From G963665925 sp963678925 (GTDB lineage: Bacteria > Bacillota > Clostridia > Peptostreptococcales > Acidaminobacteraceae), in assembly GCA_963678925.1 (NCBI GenBank), contig OY787533.1, forward strand, positions 3,410,001 to 3,474,000: a stretch of 64,000 nt of DNA. The letters are read 5' to 3'. Position numbers and translations under genes: made by a program. The notes below the pieces were generated by a model. That model was not told the DNA's origin, did no database searches, and saw only the letters and a program-made list of their open reading frames with translations. Shown one piece after another: positions 17,165-26,271 of this stretch (the stretch's first letter is position 1; every line of letters begins with the position of its first letter).

Positions 17165-18082
17165 ATGCAAGCATATTTGGAAAATTTGATTCTAGAGAAT
17201 CGTCACTGGACATCAAGCGGTAAGGTTGCAAATTACATTCCTGAGCTTGGCAAGGCAGATGGCGGTCAGCTTGGAATTTGTATTCGCACACTTGAAGGGG
17301 ACAAGTTCTGTGCGGGGGACTACAACAAGCCCTTTACAATACAAAGTGTGTCCAAGCCGCTGGTTTTACTGTTAGCCCTAATGGATCAGGGGGAACAGAA
17401 GGTATTTGAAAAGGTGGGCATGGAACCAACGGGGGACCCATTCAATTCGATGATCAGGCTTGAAACATTCGACAACCACAAGCCCTACAATCCAATGATC
17501 AATGCCGGTGCCATAGCTGTTGCAGATATGATCAAGGGCTCAAGCGTGGAAGACAGGCTCGAACGTGTGATTAAGCTGCTTCGCAGACTTGCTGGTGGTG
17601 CCTATGTGAATTTCAACGAAGATGTATACCTGTCTGAAAAGCGCACAGGAAACCGAAATCGCGCCATGGCTTATTTTATGAAGGAGTTTGGCATCATTGA
17701 AAATGACGTTGAAGAGACACTTGATCTGTATTTTAGGCAGTGTTCCATTGAAATGACATGCGAGGGACTGGCCAATGCGGCACTTGTGCTGGCAAACAGT
17801 GGCATAGATCCAGATTCGGGGGAAGTCATTGTACCAAAGCGTTTTGCACGTATCTCAAAGACATTTATGATGACTTGCGGTATGTATGACGCTTCAGGTG
17901 AGTTTGCCATGAACGTGGGTATACCAGCTAAGTCAGGTGTAGGCGGCGGCATACTATGTGCTGTTCCAAAACGACTCGGTGTCGGTGTATTTGGCCCATC
18001 ACTGGATTCAAAGGGCAATTCGATTGCCGGAATAAAGATACTCGAATCCCTGTCTAAAAAATACGATTTGTCATTGTTCTAA
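17165..18082 (+). CDS. glsA: Glutaminase
   Basis: It hydrolyses glutamine to glutamate and ammonia and is a cytosolic enzyme of the serine beta-lactamase-like fold. 305 residues, the usual size of the bacterial GlsA/YbgJ type. The catalytic Ser-x-x-Lys is in QSVSKPL (about 60-66). NPMINAGAIAV, the Tyr/Asn-containing middle helices and the C-terminal KSGVGGGILCAVP are all family landmarks. AAGGGGAG precedes the ATG. A terminator hairpin follows 28 bases after the stop. With PepD, IlvA and HutI nearby in the window it fits a lifestyle of amino-acid breakdown. Confidence 0.95.
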   Translation: MQAYLENLILENRHWTSSGKVANYIPELGKADGGQLGICIRTLEGDKFCAGDYNKPFTIQSVSKPLVLLLALMDQGEQKVFEKVGMEPTGDPFNSMIRLETFDNHKPYNPMINAGAIAVADMIKGSSVEDRLERVIKLLRRLAGGAYVNFNEDVYLSEKRTGNRNRAMAYFMKEFGIIENDVEETLDLYFRQCSIEMTCEGLANAALVLANSGIDPDSGEVIVPKRFARISKTFMMTCGMYDASGEFAMNVGIPAKSGVGGGILCAVPKRLGVGVFGPSLDSKGNSIAGIKILESLSKKYDLSLF

Positions 18083-18110
18083 AGAATAGTTTATAATGAT
18101 ATAAATAATA

Positions 18111-18141
18111 AAGATATGACGAAAAGGTCATATCTTTTTTT
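18111..18141 (+). terminator. Intrinsic terminator between glsA and the XRE regulator
   Basis: A perfect 10-bp stem (AAGATATGAC with complement) with a 6-base loop and a run of seven T. It ends only 20 bases before the XRE-cupin start, so any shared transcript would be attenuated here. Confidence 0.85.
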
Positions 18142-18160
18142 ACAAGTGAGGGGTGTGAAA

Positions 18161-18733
18161 ATGCAGCAGGGTATTGGTGAAAACATTAAAGCGCTTCGTC
18201 TGGGAAATAAGATGACACTAAAAGATCTCAGCGAGGCTACAGGCTTGTCAATCGGTTTTTTATCGCAGGTTGAACGCGGATTGACAGCTCTTGCAATTAC
18301 TTCACTGGAAAAGATTGCGGCCGCTCTGGAAGTTGACTTGTCATACTTCTTCCCAGTGAAAAGCAAAAGCGACAGTGAAATACTCAAGTCCTATGAGCGT
18401 GAGGTTTTTCAGGTTGAAAACAATCAGTTCATTCACTATCACCTGACAAATCAGCTCGACAAGATGGATATGATTCCTAAAATGGTGGAAATACTGCCGA
18501 TGTCCGAGCTTAAGGATGTTCCGACGCATCAGCATGATGGAGAAGAGTTCGTTTACGTTCTTGAGGGTGTCTTTACACTGATACTCAATAACGAAACACA
18601 TGATCTCTATCCTGGAGACTCGGCGCATTTCGCGTCTACAACAGTTCACAATTGGGCGAACTTCACAAGCAAGACCGTGAAGATTCTGGTTGTGCATACG
18701 CCTAACGGATTCAAAGATAAGCATGTGCTGTAG
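18161..18733 (+). CDS. XRE-family regulator with C-terminal cupin domain
   Basis: 190 residues. Residues 1-65 form an HTH-3 domain (IGENIKALRLGNKMTLKDLSEATGLS, SIGFLSQVERG), and residues about 105-190 form a small-molecule-binding cupin (PTHQHDGEEFVYVLEG, LYPGDSAHFASTTVHNWAN), with the His/His/Glu and later His of a metal-binding cupin site. This architecture is typical of local regulators of amino-acid, polyamine or osmolyte metabolism. I start it at the ATG after GAGGGG; an upstream in-frame extension would read through the glsA terminator. Possible targets are the flanking glsA or ilvA, by position only. Confidence 0.92.
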   Translation: MQQGIGENIKALRLGNKMTLKDLSEATGLSIGFLSQVERGLTALAITSLEKIAAALEVDLSYFFPVKSKSDSEILKSYEREVFQVENNQFIHYHLTNQLDKMDMIPKMVEILPMSELKDVPTHQHDGEEFVYVLEGVFTLILNNETHDLYPGDSAHFASTTVHNWANFTSKTVKILVVHTPNGFKDKHVL

Positions 18734-18801
18734 GGTCAAGGCTCTTGCGGACATGGTATACCATCCTTGAATTTCTGGCGGTTGGGTATGACAAAAATAA
18801 G

Positions 18802-18850
18802 AGGAACGATTACGCAGCACAGGTGCTGGTAATGGTTCCTTTTTGTTTTT
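18802..18850. terminator. Bidirectional intrinsic terminator
   Basis: An imperfect ~17-bp stem (AGGAAC...GTTCCT) with flanking A-run on one side and TTTTTGTTTTT on the other separates the XRE-cupin gene and ilvA. Confidence 0.75.
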
Positions 18851-18879
18851 ATATGTGAATCACTGTTTGGGTACAGAAG

Positions 18880-20094
18880 TTAGACGATCTTTTTAATGGC
18901 ATAGCCCTCGCCAACAAGTGTATTCATAATATTCGTAAGGTGATCGTGTCCGTTGGTTTCAATCGTCACCTCCAGCATAACGCGTTTGAATCTGTCAGGC
19001 GTCTTGAACTGGTTGTGGTCCAGTTTGACGACGTTGGCGTTTGTCTGATAAAGAAGCTGTGAAATTTTAAGGAGCTCACCTGGCTGATCAGGCAGGTCTA
19101 CCGTAAAACAGCATACTCTGCCGCGGGATACAAGGCCTTTGTTGATCATCGCAGAGATGTTGACAACGTCGATGTTGCCGCCGCTGATAACAGAGACAAC
19201 CTTCTTGTTCTTTTCCTTGAGCTTCTTAAGACCTGCAAGCGGGAGAACGCCAGCGGCTTCAGCGATGAGCTTGTGGCGCTCAAGTAGCATTAGGAAGGCT
19301 TCCATAACATCATAGTCATCGACAATGATGATGTCATCCACGTATTTTGGCGCCAGATCAAAGGCTATATCGCCCACTTTTTTAACCGCGACGCCTTCAG
19401 CAATCGTATTTACAATATCAAGCTCAAAGAGCTCATTTTTCTCAAGCGAGAGCTGCATAGCCCGTGCGCCGACAGGTTCAACACCATAAACCTTGATGTC
19501 AGGCTTGATTTGCTTTGCTGCAAAGGCAATACCGCTGATAAGGCCACCGCCACCAACAGGAACGAGGAGGATATCTGTATCCGGGTGTTCCTCAAGGATT
19601 TCAAGTGCGATTGTGCCTTGACCGGCAATGACGTCGACATCGTTAAATGGGTGCACAAAAACCAGGTCGCGTTCCTTTTGGAGTTCAACAGCCTTCTCAT
19701 ATGCGTCGTCATAACATGTTCCGTGGAGGACAACCTCAGCGCCATGTCGTCTTGTCGACTCGACCTTAATCAGTGGTGTTGTCATGGGCATGACGATTGT
19801 TGAAGGCGCACCATTGAGTGTTGCAGCAAGAGCGACCCCTTGTGCGTGATTTCCAGCCGAACTTGCAATCAGACCACGCTTCTTTTCCTCTTCGGTAAGA
19901 CAGGCGATTTTGTGTGCGGCACCTCTGATTTTGAAGGCCCCGGTTTTTTGCAGATTCTCTGCTTTAATATAAACTTCATTGTCATATTCGTCACTGAATA
20001 CATCGGAATAGACTATTGGTGTCTCATCAATGATACCTTCCAGATTCTTTTTCGCAAGCAATACGTTTTCAAATGTCAAACTCTTCTTTTCCAT
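18880..20094 (-). CDS. ilvA: Threonine ammonia-lyase (threonine deaminase)
   Basis: It converts threonine to 2-oxobutyrate and ammonia with pyridoxal phosphate. 404 residues. The cofactor Lys lies in GAFKIRGA (about 53-60), the phosphate-binding loop in VPVGGGGLISG (about 180), and a C-terminal ACT domain (about 325-404) is present, as in the allosteric TdcB/IlvA short form. GGAGGG is 7 bases before the chosen ATG; two earlier in-frame starts overlap that site. The gene lies behind a T-box leader whose specifier reads as an isoleucine codon, so its product most likely feeds isoleucine synthesis rather than only threonine catabolism. Confidence 0.93.
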   Translation of the reverse strand: MEKKSLTFENVLLAKKNLEGIIDETPIVYSDVFSDEYDNEVYIKAENLQKTGAFKIRGAAHKIACLTEEEKKRGLIASSAGNHAQGVALAATLNGAPSTIVMPMTTPLIKVESTRRHGAEVVLHGTCYDDAYEKAVELQKERDLVFVHPFNDVDVIAGQGTIALEILEEHPDTDILLVPVGGGGLISGIAFAAKQIKPDIKVYGVEPVGARAMQLSLEKNELFELDIVNTIAEGVAVKKVGDIAFDLAPKYVDDIIIVDDYDVMEAFLMLLERHKLIAEAAGVLPLAGLKKLKEKNKKVVSVISGGNIDVVNISAMINKGLVSRGRVCCFTVDLPDQPGELLKISQLLYQTNANVVKLDHNQFKTPDRFKRVMLEVTIETNGHDHLTNIMNTLVGEGYAIKKIV

Positions 20095-20171
20095 GTACAT
20101 ACCCTCCAAATTTTGAACTGCATCTACCGTCCGGTGGAGTCTTGGAAAAGTCTATCGCTTCTCTCAAAGAA

Positions 20172-20446
20172 CAAAAAAACTCGTCCTAAACAAAGGACGA
20201 GTTACTCGCTATACCACCTTCGGTTCCAACAAACCTAAAGCCTATAACGGGGCTAACCGTTCCAACTTACTGGCAGTGCGTTCAGCTGAAATGCTCAGGA
20301 GTGATCTGTCATAAAATTTCTGTACTGATTCGCACCAACCATCAGCTCTCTTAAACAGTTTGTATTTTATTCCTGTCTCCGTCTTAGCATATTTTCCAAA
20401 TGATTCCCTGTTTGTCAGGGGTCGTGAAGAAAATAATTATTAAATT
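20172..20446 (-). promoter_or_regulatory. T-box riboswitch upstream of ilvA, probable isoleucine specifier
   Basis: On the minus strand the leader has the Stem I landmarks AGAGAGCTGATGGTTGGTG and CACTCCTGAGC. The antiterminator T-box reads AAGGTGGTATAGCG (20220-20207). The terminator stem ACTCGTCCT/AGGACGAGT (20202-20179) is followed by seven T. The specifier triplet is ATC (20305-20303): it sits nine bases before the end of CCTGAG, exactly where AAC sits in the asnS leader of this window. Uncharged tRNA-Ile would stabilise the antiterminator and switch ilvA on. Confidence 0.88.
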
Positions 20447-20452
20447 AACGTA

Positions 20453-20480
20453 ATTTTATCACGCAATACAGAATTGTCAA
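20453..20480 (-). promoter_or_regulatory. SigA-type promoter of the ilvA T-box transcript
   Basis: TTGACA (20480-20475), a 16-base spacer and TAAAAT (20458-20453) on the minus strand. Confidence 0.65.
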
Positions 20481-20584
20481 TGAATTTTTCTGAAAAGGGC
20501 AATTCTGTTGAGGTATATCGATTATTTTGGTAAATCAAAGTTGTTTCAGGGTAGAATACATCAAAAGGAAAAGGGGGAAGATTA

Positions 20585-22045
20585 ATGAAGAGAAGAGAGC
20601 CGAAACGCATATTTGAATTGTTTGATGAAATCAGCAAAATCCCCAGGTGCACAGGTGATGAAGATAAGATAGCATCCTATATTGTTGCGTTTGCAGAAGA
20701 ATTGAAGCTGGAAGTCAGGCGCGATACAATAGGCAATGTCATAGTTAAAAAGGACGGAACACCTGGCTACGAGACCAGTGCACCTATTATTCTTCAAGGT
20801 CACATGGATATGTTGTGTATAAAGGCAAAGGGGTGCGAGCATGACTTTGCAGTTGCTGGACCAAGCGCCCATCTTTCTGGTGACCTGATTGTAGCATATG
20901 GAACATCACTGGGGTCGGACAATGGTATTGCCCTGGCATTTTATCTGGCCGTACTTGAAAGCCAGACCGTGGCCCATCCGCCTCTTGAAGTGGTCTTTAC
21001 CGTGCAGGAGCAGGCGGGGCTCATTGGGGCTCGTGATCTGGATATAAGAGGACTGCTTGGCAGATACCTGATCAATATGGATTCAGAGGCCGAAGGGGAG
21101 TTCATTATTGGCTGTGCGGGAGAAAAACGACTTCATGTAGACTTGCCGGTTGAGCCAGTTGATCAGGAGAATGACCTTGAGGCAGTCATCCGAATTTCAG
21201 GCCTTCGAGGTGGACATTCAGGCATGGACATCCATCTGAATCGGGGAAATGCCTGCCAGATATTATCTAGAATGTACTATGAAATAACAGAATGTATGGA
21301 CGCAGACCTGATCTCCATGCGTGCGGGGGACAAGTTTAATGTAATACCCAATTCAGGTGAGCTGGTGATTGCTTTGCCCCATGACGCGGTGGTGTCACTA
21401 AAAGAGTATTTGGGAAGGCATCGCGAGGTGCTTGAGACTACCTTAAATGAAGAAGAATTTGATATAGAGCTTGAGATATGCCCAATAAAGGCTGAAAGAA
21501 AGGTACTTTCAAAGGCATCTGCACTTCGAGCGGTTTCCCTTGCCCTGACGATGCCAAACGGGGTCATACAGTTAAGTGAGCGGGAGTCGGAGCTGATTGA
21601 CACCTCCCTCAATATCGGTATTTTGCACGTAGACCTTGAGCGTGCTGAAATCATGGTTTCTGTACGGGGAATGACTGAAGAACGCCTTGATCAGACTGTT
21701 TCAAGAATGCGTATTCTCGCAGATCTTGCGGGGGCCAGCATGGAAATCGTCAATGCCTATCCTGCCTGGAAGGATGATGGCGAGAATCACTTGAGGCGGA
21801 AGTTCGAACGGGTCTACAAGGCGCTCTATGGACAGGAACCGGTGCTGAGGTCAGTGCACGCCGGGCTGGAGTGCTCAATTCTCGCGAAAAAGCTGAATGA
21901 AAGGAAACTCCAACCGAAAATTGAGATGATATCATTTGGACCAGACATATTCGATGCCCACACACCACAGGAAGCTCTAAGCGTTTCATCGGTTCAGCGA
22001 ACCTGGACCCTCTTTCTTCAAATTCTGAAAGAGCTCAACGAGTAA
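20585..22045 (+). CDS. pepD: Aminoacyl-histidine dipeptidase (PepD, M20 family)
   Basis: A 486-residue zinc dipeptidase that cleaves Xaa-His and other dipeptides in the cytosol. Visible landmarks: metal ligand His in QGHMDM, bridging Asp in TSLGSDNGIALA, catalytic Glu in VFTVQEQAGLIGA, and NMDSEAEGEF; the lid/dimer insertion follows (GGHSGMDIHLNRGNA), and the last ligand His is in DAHTPQEALS. GGGGGAAG precedes the ATG. It stands alone between ilvA (divergent) and the sugar ATPase gene. Together with hutI/fchA it supports use of histidine-containing peptides. Confidence 0.95.
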   Translation: MKRREPKRIFELFDEISKIPRCTGDEDKIASYIVAFAEELKLEVRRDTIGNVIVKKDGTPGYETSAPIILQGHMDMLCIKAKGCEHDFAVAGPSAHLSGDLIVAYGTSLGSDNGIALAFYLAVLESQTVAHPPLEVVFTVQEQAGLIGARDLDIRGLLGRYLINMDSEAEGEFIIGCAGEKRLHVDLPVEPVDQENDLEAVIRISGLRGGHSGMDIHLNRGNACQILSRMYYEITECMDADLISMRAGDKFNVIPNSGELVIALPHDAVVSLKEYLGRHREVLETTLNEEEFDIELEICPIKAERKVLSKASALRAVSLALTMPNGVIQLSERESELIDTSLNIGILHVDLERAEIMVSVRGMTEERLDQTVSRMRILADLAGASMEIVNAYPAWKDDGENHLRRKFERVYKALYGQEPVLRSVHAGLECSILAKKLNERKLQPKIEMISFGPDIFDAHTPQEALSVSSVQRTWTLFLQILKELNE

Positions 22046-22184
22046 TTGTCACTTATGCACATAATTGATAGTCGATTTTGTGACATCTGCGAATAGTTTG
22101 TATCCGCGCGTTGTCCTATAATAAGTATAGACAAGCAATTCAGGTCGATAATAACATTGGCTAGAGGACAATGGAGGGATATAA

Positions 22185-23282
22185 ATGGCTGGACTGAAGT
22201 TAAACAAGATCAACAAGATTTACCCGAACGGATTTCACGCGGCGAAGGATGTCGAACTCAAAATTGAAGACAAGGAGTTTATGGTACTTGTAGGTCCTTC
22301 TGGATGCGGTAAGACGACAACACTTAGAATGATAGCTGGACTTGAAGAAATTTCAAGCGGCGACCTATATATCGGCGATAATGTCGTGAATAACATTCCG
22401 CCAAAAGACAGAGATATTGCTATGGTATTCCAGAACTATGCGCTTTACCCGCATATGACGGTTTATGACAATATGGCATTTGGACTCAAGCTGAGAAAGC
22501 AGTCTAAGGCAGAAATCGATCAGCGTGTTAAGAATGCTGCACAAATTCTGGGTATTGAGCAGCTTCTGGACAGAAAGCCAAAGCAGCTTTCAGGTGGTCA
22601 GAGACAGCGTGTTGCCCTTGGTAGAGCAATTGTACGGAACCCTAAGGTATTCCTGATGGATGAGCCGCTCTCAAATCTTGACGCAAAACTTAGAGTACAG
22701 ATGCGTTCTGAGCTGATCAAGCTACATCATGAACTGGCAACGACTTTCATTTACGTAACGCATGATCAGACTGAAGCCATGACAATGGGTACGCGTATCT
22801 GTGTCATGAATGCAGGAGAAATTCAGCAAGTAGATAGCCCACACACAATTTACGAGAAGCCTGTGAACATGTTCGTGGCAGGATTCATCGGAGCACCTCA
22901 AATGAACTTCACAGATGCCCTGGTTAAAGAAGATGGATCAAAGGTATATCTTGAAATCAACGGCGTACCAGTTGCACTTGCAAGTGATAAGGGACAAGCT
23001 CTTAAGAGCAAGGGCTATGTTGGCAAGGAAATCGTCGTAGGCATCAGACCAGAGCATATCCACCTTGGCGCAGAAGGGCCAAAGATGGAAGGCAAGGTAA
23101 CGGTTACTGAGCTTCTAGGCGCAGAGCTGATTCTTTATATTGGAACAAGTGGCAAAGAGTTGATTGGTCGTGTCGACCCTGACGCTGGACTCAAAATTGG
23201 CGACAAGGTTGAGTACACATTTGCACCGGATAAGATGCATCTGTTTGATAAGGAAACTGAAAAATCAATTCTTTTCGGTTAG
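22185..23282 (+). CDS. msmX: Sugar ABC transporter ATPase (MsmX/UgpC type)
   Basis: A 365-residue ATPase powering carbohydrate ABC importers. Walker A GPSGCGKTT (about 38-46), Q-loop FQNYALYPHMT, signature LSGGQRQR, Walker B FLMDEPLSNLDA and switch His in THDQTEAMT are all intact; the C-terminal TOBE/MalK-type domain starts at about 240. It is the only ATPase in the sugar region and is separated from the permease genes, as with the shared MsmX-type ATPases of Bacillota, so it may serve several importers. Monocistronic, with hairpins after the stop. Confidence 0.93.
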   Translation: MAGLKLNKINKIYPNGFHAAKDVELKIEDKEFMVLVGPSGCGKTTTLRMIAGLEEISSGDLYIGDNVVNNIPPKDRDIAMVFQNYALYPHMTVYDNMAFGLKLRKQSKAEIDQRVKNAAQILGIEQLLDRKPKQLSGGQRQRVALGRAIVRNPKVFLMDEPLSNLDAKLRVQMRSELIKLHHELATTFIYVTHDQTEAMTMGTRICVMNAGEIQQVDSPHTIYEKPVNMFVAGFIGAPQMNFTDALVKEDGSKVYLEINGVPVALASDKGQALKSKGYVGKEIVVGIRPEHIHLGAEGPKMEGKVTVTELLGAELILYIGTSGKELIGRVDPDAGLKIGDKVEYTFAPDKMHLFDKETEKSILFG

Positions 23283-23318
23283 TACCTGACGGATAAATAT
23301 GAATCATGTAAAATAGAG

Positions 23319-23370
23319 TGAGAGTCAGACTTGAGGGTCTGACTCTCATCTTGTCGACAAAGTCGACAAG
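23319..23370 (+). terminator. Two tandem hairpins after the ATPase gene
   Basis: A 12-bp stem (23319-23330 with 23337-23348) and directly behind it a 9-bp stem (CTTGTCGAC/GTCGACAAG, 23350-23370). There is no long T-run; likely terminator or mRNA-end protection. Confidence 0.55.
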
Positions 23371-23465
23371 ATGGTAGACTTTAGAAAACATCGAAAGACC
23401 AGGTGTCAGATTGCAGACTTTGACGCCCATTTTGTCAAAGCATAGGAAAATGGAGGGATAACCAG

Positions 23466-24497
23466 ATGGACTTGAGCATTAGACAGCGATTTTCTGAAAT
23501 TCAAAACAGCATAAACTGGCCAGTCTATCTCTTTGATTATGAAGGGACCTGCATAGACTCCAACAATCCGGACAAGATTGGTGAAAAGGTTGAAGTGCCT
23601 GACATTGAGTACGGAGAGCTTCTGCGTACTGGAAAATTTCAGTGGATATCTGTGAGTTCTGGCATGGGAATGGACATTTATTATATTGCCATGTTGGGGA
23701 CTGATGCGTCGGCAACTGGGGCCATGCAGCTCATTCGTCTTGTCTTTAAAGAATCAGAGGAAGTGTCTGATGCTGCGAGCATTCTACGGCATTTGCTTTT
23801 CAATTATGAAGAAGCGGCGTACACGCGTCAGGATCTTTCGGATGCAGGTGTTGAACTCACGCCCCCCCTTCAAGTTGTCCTGGTGGAGCACAAGGGTGCA
23901 GGACCGGACGAAGTCTCGGTCGTTGTGGGAAACATTCTTGAAAATACCTATACCGTCGAAATAGACAAGCACCATCTTGCCGTGATCACATCTGAGAGTG
24001 AAAGCCTTCGAGAGGATTTAAGGACTGTAATGAGTGAGCTCAATACAGAGCTTTTGATTCCGGCGCATTTTGGCATTGGAAAAACTGTGGAATCACCTCT
24101 TGAAATAGGACATTCCTATAGAGGCGCAAAGTCGGCTTTAATGCTGGGCAAACGACTGGGGCAGGAAAAGCACATATTTGATTATCGACAGATGATGATT
24201 TATCATTTGGTAAGCGAAGTGGACCAGACTGTCAGAAAAAGATATTTTTCTGATTACGGTGAAGCCTTTGAGCAGCTCGTTGATGACGAGGAACTCATTC
24301 AGACTGCCATTCGTTTCTTTGAGAATGACCTGAATATTACAGAGACCTCACGTCAGCTGTACGTGCATAGGAATACGCTCATATACAGACTCAATAAGAT
24401 CGAAAAGCTCACTGGACTGGATTTGAGGTCATTTGACGATTCCATACAGTTCTATATGCTTATGCTCATTTGGCGGCTCTTTGGACAGCAAATGTAG
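23466..24497 (+). CDS. PucR/CdaR-like transcriptional regulator
   Basis: 343 residues. The C terminus (about 275-335) is the PucR-type helix-turn-helix: FFENDLNITETSRQLYVHRNTLIYRLNKIEKLTGLDL. The N-terminal ~120 residues resemble a PAS/GAF-like sensor (WPVYLFDYEGTCIDS), and the middle is a degenerate nucleotide-cyclase-like domain seen in CdaR relatives. Such proteins usually activate catabolic operons in response to a substrate. It sits between the sugar ATPase gene and the binding-protein gene and may respond to a carbohydrate, but no binding site is evident. Its start follows GGAGGG. Confidence 0.82.
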   Translation: MDLSIRQRFSEIQNSINWPVYLFDYEGTCIDSNNPDKIGEKVEVPDIEYGELLRTGKFQWISVSSGMGMDIYYIAMLGTDASATGAMQLIRLVFKESEEVSDAASILRHLLFNYEEAAYTRQDLSDAGVELTPPLQVVLVEHKGAGPDEVSVVVGNILENTYTVEIDKHHLAVITSESESLREDLRTVMSELNTELLIPAHFGIGKTVESPLEIGHSYRGAKSALMLGKRLGQEKHIFDYRQMMIYHLVSEVDQTVRKRYFSDYGEAFEQLVDDEELIQTAIRFFENDLNITETSRQLYVHRNTLIYRLNKIEKLTGLDLRSFDDSIQFYMLMLIWRLFGQQM

Positions 24498-24553
24498 CGG
24501 TTTCATAATATGCATGAAAATAGGCACAATCGAAAGACAGATAGTAAAAAGAT

Positions 24554-24590
24554 GCGCCCCTGTGGAATTCTCTTCCAAGGGGTGCTTTTT
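24554..24590 (+). terminator. Intrinsic terminator after the PucR-like gene
   Basis: An 8-bp GC-rich stem (GCGCCCCT with AGGGGTGC, one wobble) extended by a few inner pairs, then TTTTT. Confidence 0.7.
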
Positions 24591-24666
24591 AGTGTCATGA
24601 AACGTAAGATGCATTGTCAGAGATGGGGATTCACGGTGCATATTGCACAATATAATATACGATTTG

Positions 24667-24680
24667 CGCTATCGGTTGCA
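24667..24680 (+). promoter_or_regulatory. LacI-type operator, upstream copy (degenerate)
   Basis: CGCTATCGGTTGCA matches 12 of 14 bases of the perfect operator before the maltose phosphorylase gene (TGCAATCGGTTGCA). A TATAAT lies just upstream (24650-24655), so this could be a second, repressed promoter. Confidence 0.5.
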
Positions 24681-24730
24681 CAGGTATTTACTTGAGTTGA
24701 GCTAGGAAATCGATTTTTACGCACAATTCG

Positions 24731-24760
24731 TTGACCTTTTCCACATGTATATGTTAGAAT
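24731..24760 (+). promoter_or_regulatory. Promoter of the sugar importer operon
   Basis: TTGACC (24731-24736), an 18-base spacer and TAGAAT (24755-24760). The LacI-type operator at 24793 lies just downstream, where a bound repressor would block transcription. Confidence 0.6.
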
Positions 24761-24792
24761 GAGGGTGCAGCGAGCCATATTTTTTTATCAAA

Positions 24793-24812
24793 TTGTGCAA
24801 ACGTATGCACAA
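24793..24812 (+). promoter_or_regulatory. LacI-type operator of the sugar importer operon
   Basis: TTGTGCAAACGTATGCACAA is an inverted repeat with 7-base arms around a central CG, the usual LacI/GalR-family form (core TGCAANCGNNTGCA). It is the likely site of the LacI regulator encoded at 28342. Confidence 0.72.
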
Positions 24813-24866
24813 ACGAAGGCATTACATATGATTGCCTCGGACAATTAATTTACGGAGGGGAAGTTA

Positions 24867-26231
24867 ATGAAAAAGTTTTTTAGTTTTCTTATGGTAATGA
24901 CGCTTTCGGTTTCCATGCTTGCAGGCTGCTCATCAGCACCTGAAGCTCCAGCCGAAACTTCATCAGAGCCAGCTCCAGCAGAAACAGCAGAGCCTGCAGC
25001 TGAATCAGATGAAGAAGTTGTTGAAGTTGACATTTTCCAGTTCAAGGTGGAAATTGTTGAAGCACTTGAAAATGCAGTAGAAAAGTATGAAGCAGAAAAT
25101 CCAAACGTAAAAATCAACCTGCAGACTGTTGGTGGCGGAGACGACTACGGTGCAGCGCTTCGTGCACAGTTCCAGTCTGGTAACGAACCTGACATCTACA
25201 ATGTTGGCGGTCCACAGGACGTATCTGACTGGATGGGCAAGTTGGAAGACCTTTCTGACGCACCATGGGCTGACAAGGTTCTAGAGGGTGTAACTTCAGG
25301 CGTTACTGTAGATGGTAAAGTATATGGTCTACCATATAACATCGAAGGTTATGGCTTGGCTTACAACAAGGCGATCTTCGAAGCAGCTGGTATTGACGCC
25401 AGCGCAATCGACACTTTTGACGAGTTTGAAGGTGCACTGAAGACAATCAAAGCAAAAATCGATTCTGGCGAACTGGAAGGCGAATTCCCACTTCTTGAAG
25501 CACCAATTTCATTCCCTGCTGCAGAAACTTGGGTAACTGGTCTTCACGCTTCAAACGGCGCATTCGCAAACGAGTTTGCTAGTTCTATCGAAGCCTACAA
25601 TGCAGAGAGCATTGAGTTCAAATATGCAGATGCTTACAAGGCATATATTGATTTGATGGCAGATTACTCTCCAAACGCAGATAGCAAAGCTAAAATGAAC
25701 TCAGTCGACTACGCAACACAAGTTGATGAAGGTATTGCAATTGAACGTGTTGCTGTTATTCAGCAAGGTAACTGGATTTATGGTGGCGTGGCTGCAATCG
25801 ACGAAAACGTTGCAAGCAACCTTGGCTTCCTGCCACTGCCTATGAAAGGCGTACGCGAAGATTCAATCGCTATCGGCGTTCCAATGTACTGGTCAATCAA
25901 CAGTGGTGCTCCATCTGCTGACAAGGAAGCTGCAAAAGACTTCCTGAACTGGCTGTACACATCTGATGAAGGTAAGCAAATCGTTGTAAATGAAATGTTC
26001 TTCATTCCACCGCTATCAGGTTATGATGATGTACAACCTGCTGATCCACTGGCACAAGATATCATGATGTATGCTAACGAAGGCCGCACAATGCCATGGG
26101 TATTCATGGGCTATCCTACAGACTGGGGTATGGGTGTTCTTGGTGAGCAAGTACAGAAATACTACGCTGGCGCTGCAACTTGGGACGAAGTTGTTGAGAC
26201 AGTAAAAGCAAAATGGGTTGAAATGAGATAA
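24867..26231 (+). CDS. Sugar ABC transporter substrate-binding lipoprotein
   Basis: A 454-residue family 1 solute-binding protein (MalE/MsmE type). A signal peptide ends in the lipobox LAGC (Cys20), followed by a Pro/Ala/Glu-rich linker of about 30 residues that tethers it outside the membrane. Mature landmarks include YEAENPNVKINLQTVGGGDDYG, GKVYGLPYNIEGYGLAYNK and WLYTSDEGKQIV. The strong Gram-positive operon order (binding protein, two permeases, LacI, phosphorylase) makes maltose or a related alpha-glucoside the likely ligand. Codon use is noticeably optimised (high expression). Start after GGAGGGG. Confidence 0.93.
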   Translation: MKKFFSFLMVMTLSVSMLAGCSSAPEAPAETSSEPAPAETAEPAAESDEEVVEVDIFQFKVEIVEALENAVEKYEAENPNVKINLQTVGGGDDYGAALRAQFQSGNEPDIYNVGGPQDVSDWMGKLEDLSDAPWADKVLEGVTSGVTVDGKVYGLPYNIEGYGLAYNKAIFEAAGIDASAIDTFDEFEGALKTIKAKIDSGELEGEFPLLEAPISFPAAETWVTGLHASNGAFANEFASSIEAYNAESIEFKYADAYKAYIDLMADYSPNADSKAKMNSVDYATQVDEGIAIERVAVIQQGNWIYGGVAAIDENVASNLGFLPLPMKGVREDSIAIGVPMYWSINSGAPSADKEAAKDFLNWLYTSDEGKQIVVNEMFFIPPLSGYDDVQPADPLAQDIMMYANEGRTMPWVFMGYPTDWGMGVLGEQVQKYYAGAATWDEVVETVKAKWVEMR

Positions 26232-26240
26232 GAATCTTGA

Positions 26241-26270
26241 TGAGAGGGGAGATTTTCTCCCCCCTCTTTA
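26241..26270 (+). terminator. Attenuating hairpin between binding protein and permease genes
   Basis: AGAGGGGAGA pairs with the following CTCCCCCCTCT around TTTT, followed by TTTATT. It probably reduces read-through so that binding protein exceeds permease. Confidence 0.65.
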
Positions 26271-26271
26271 T

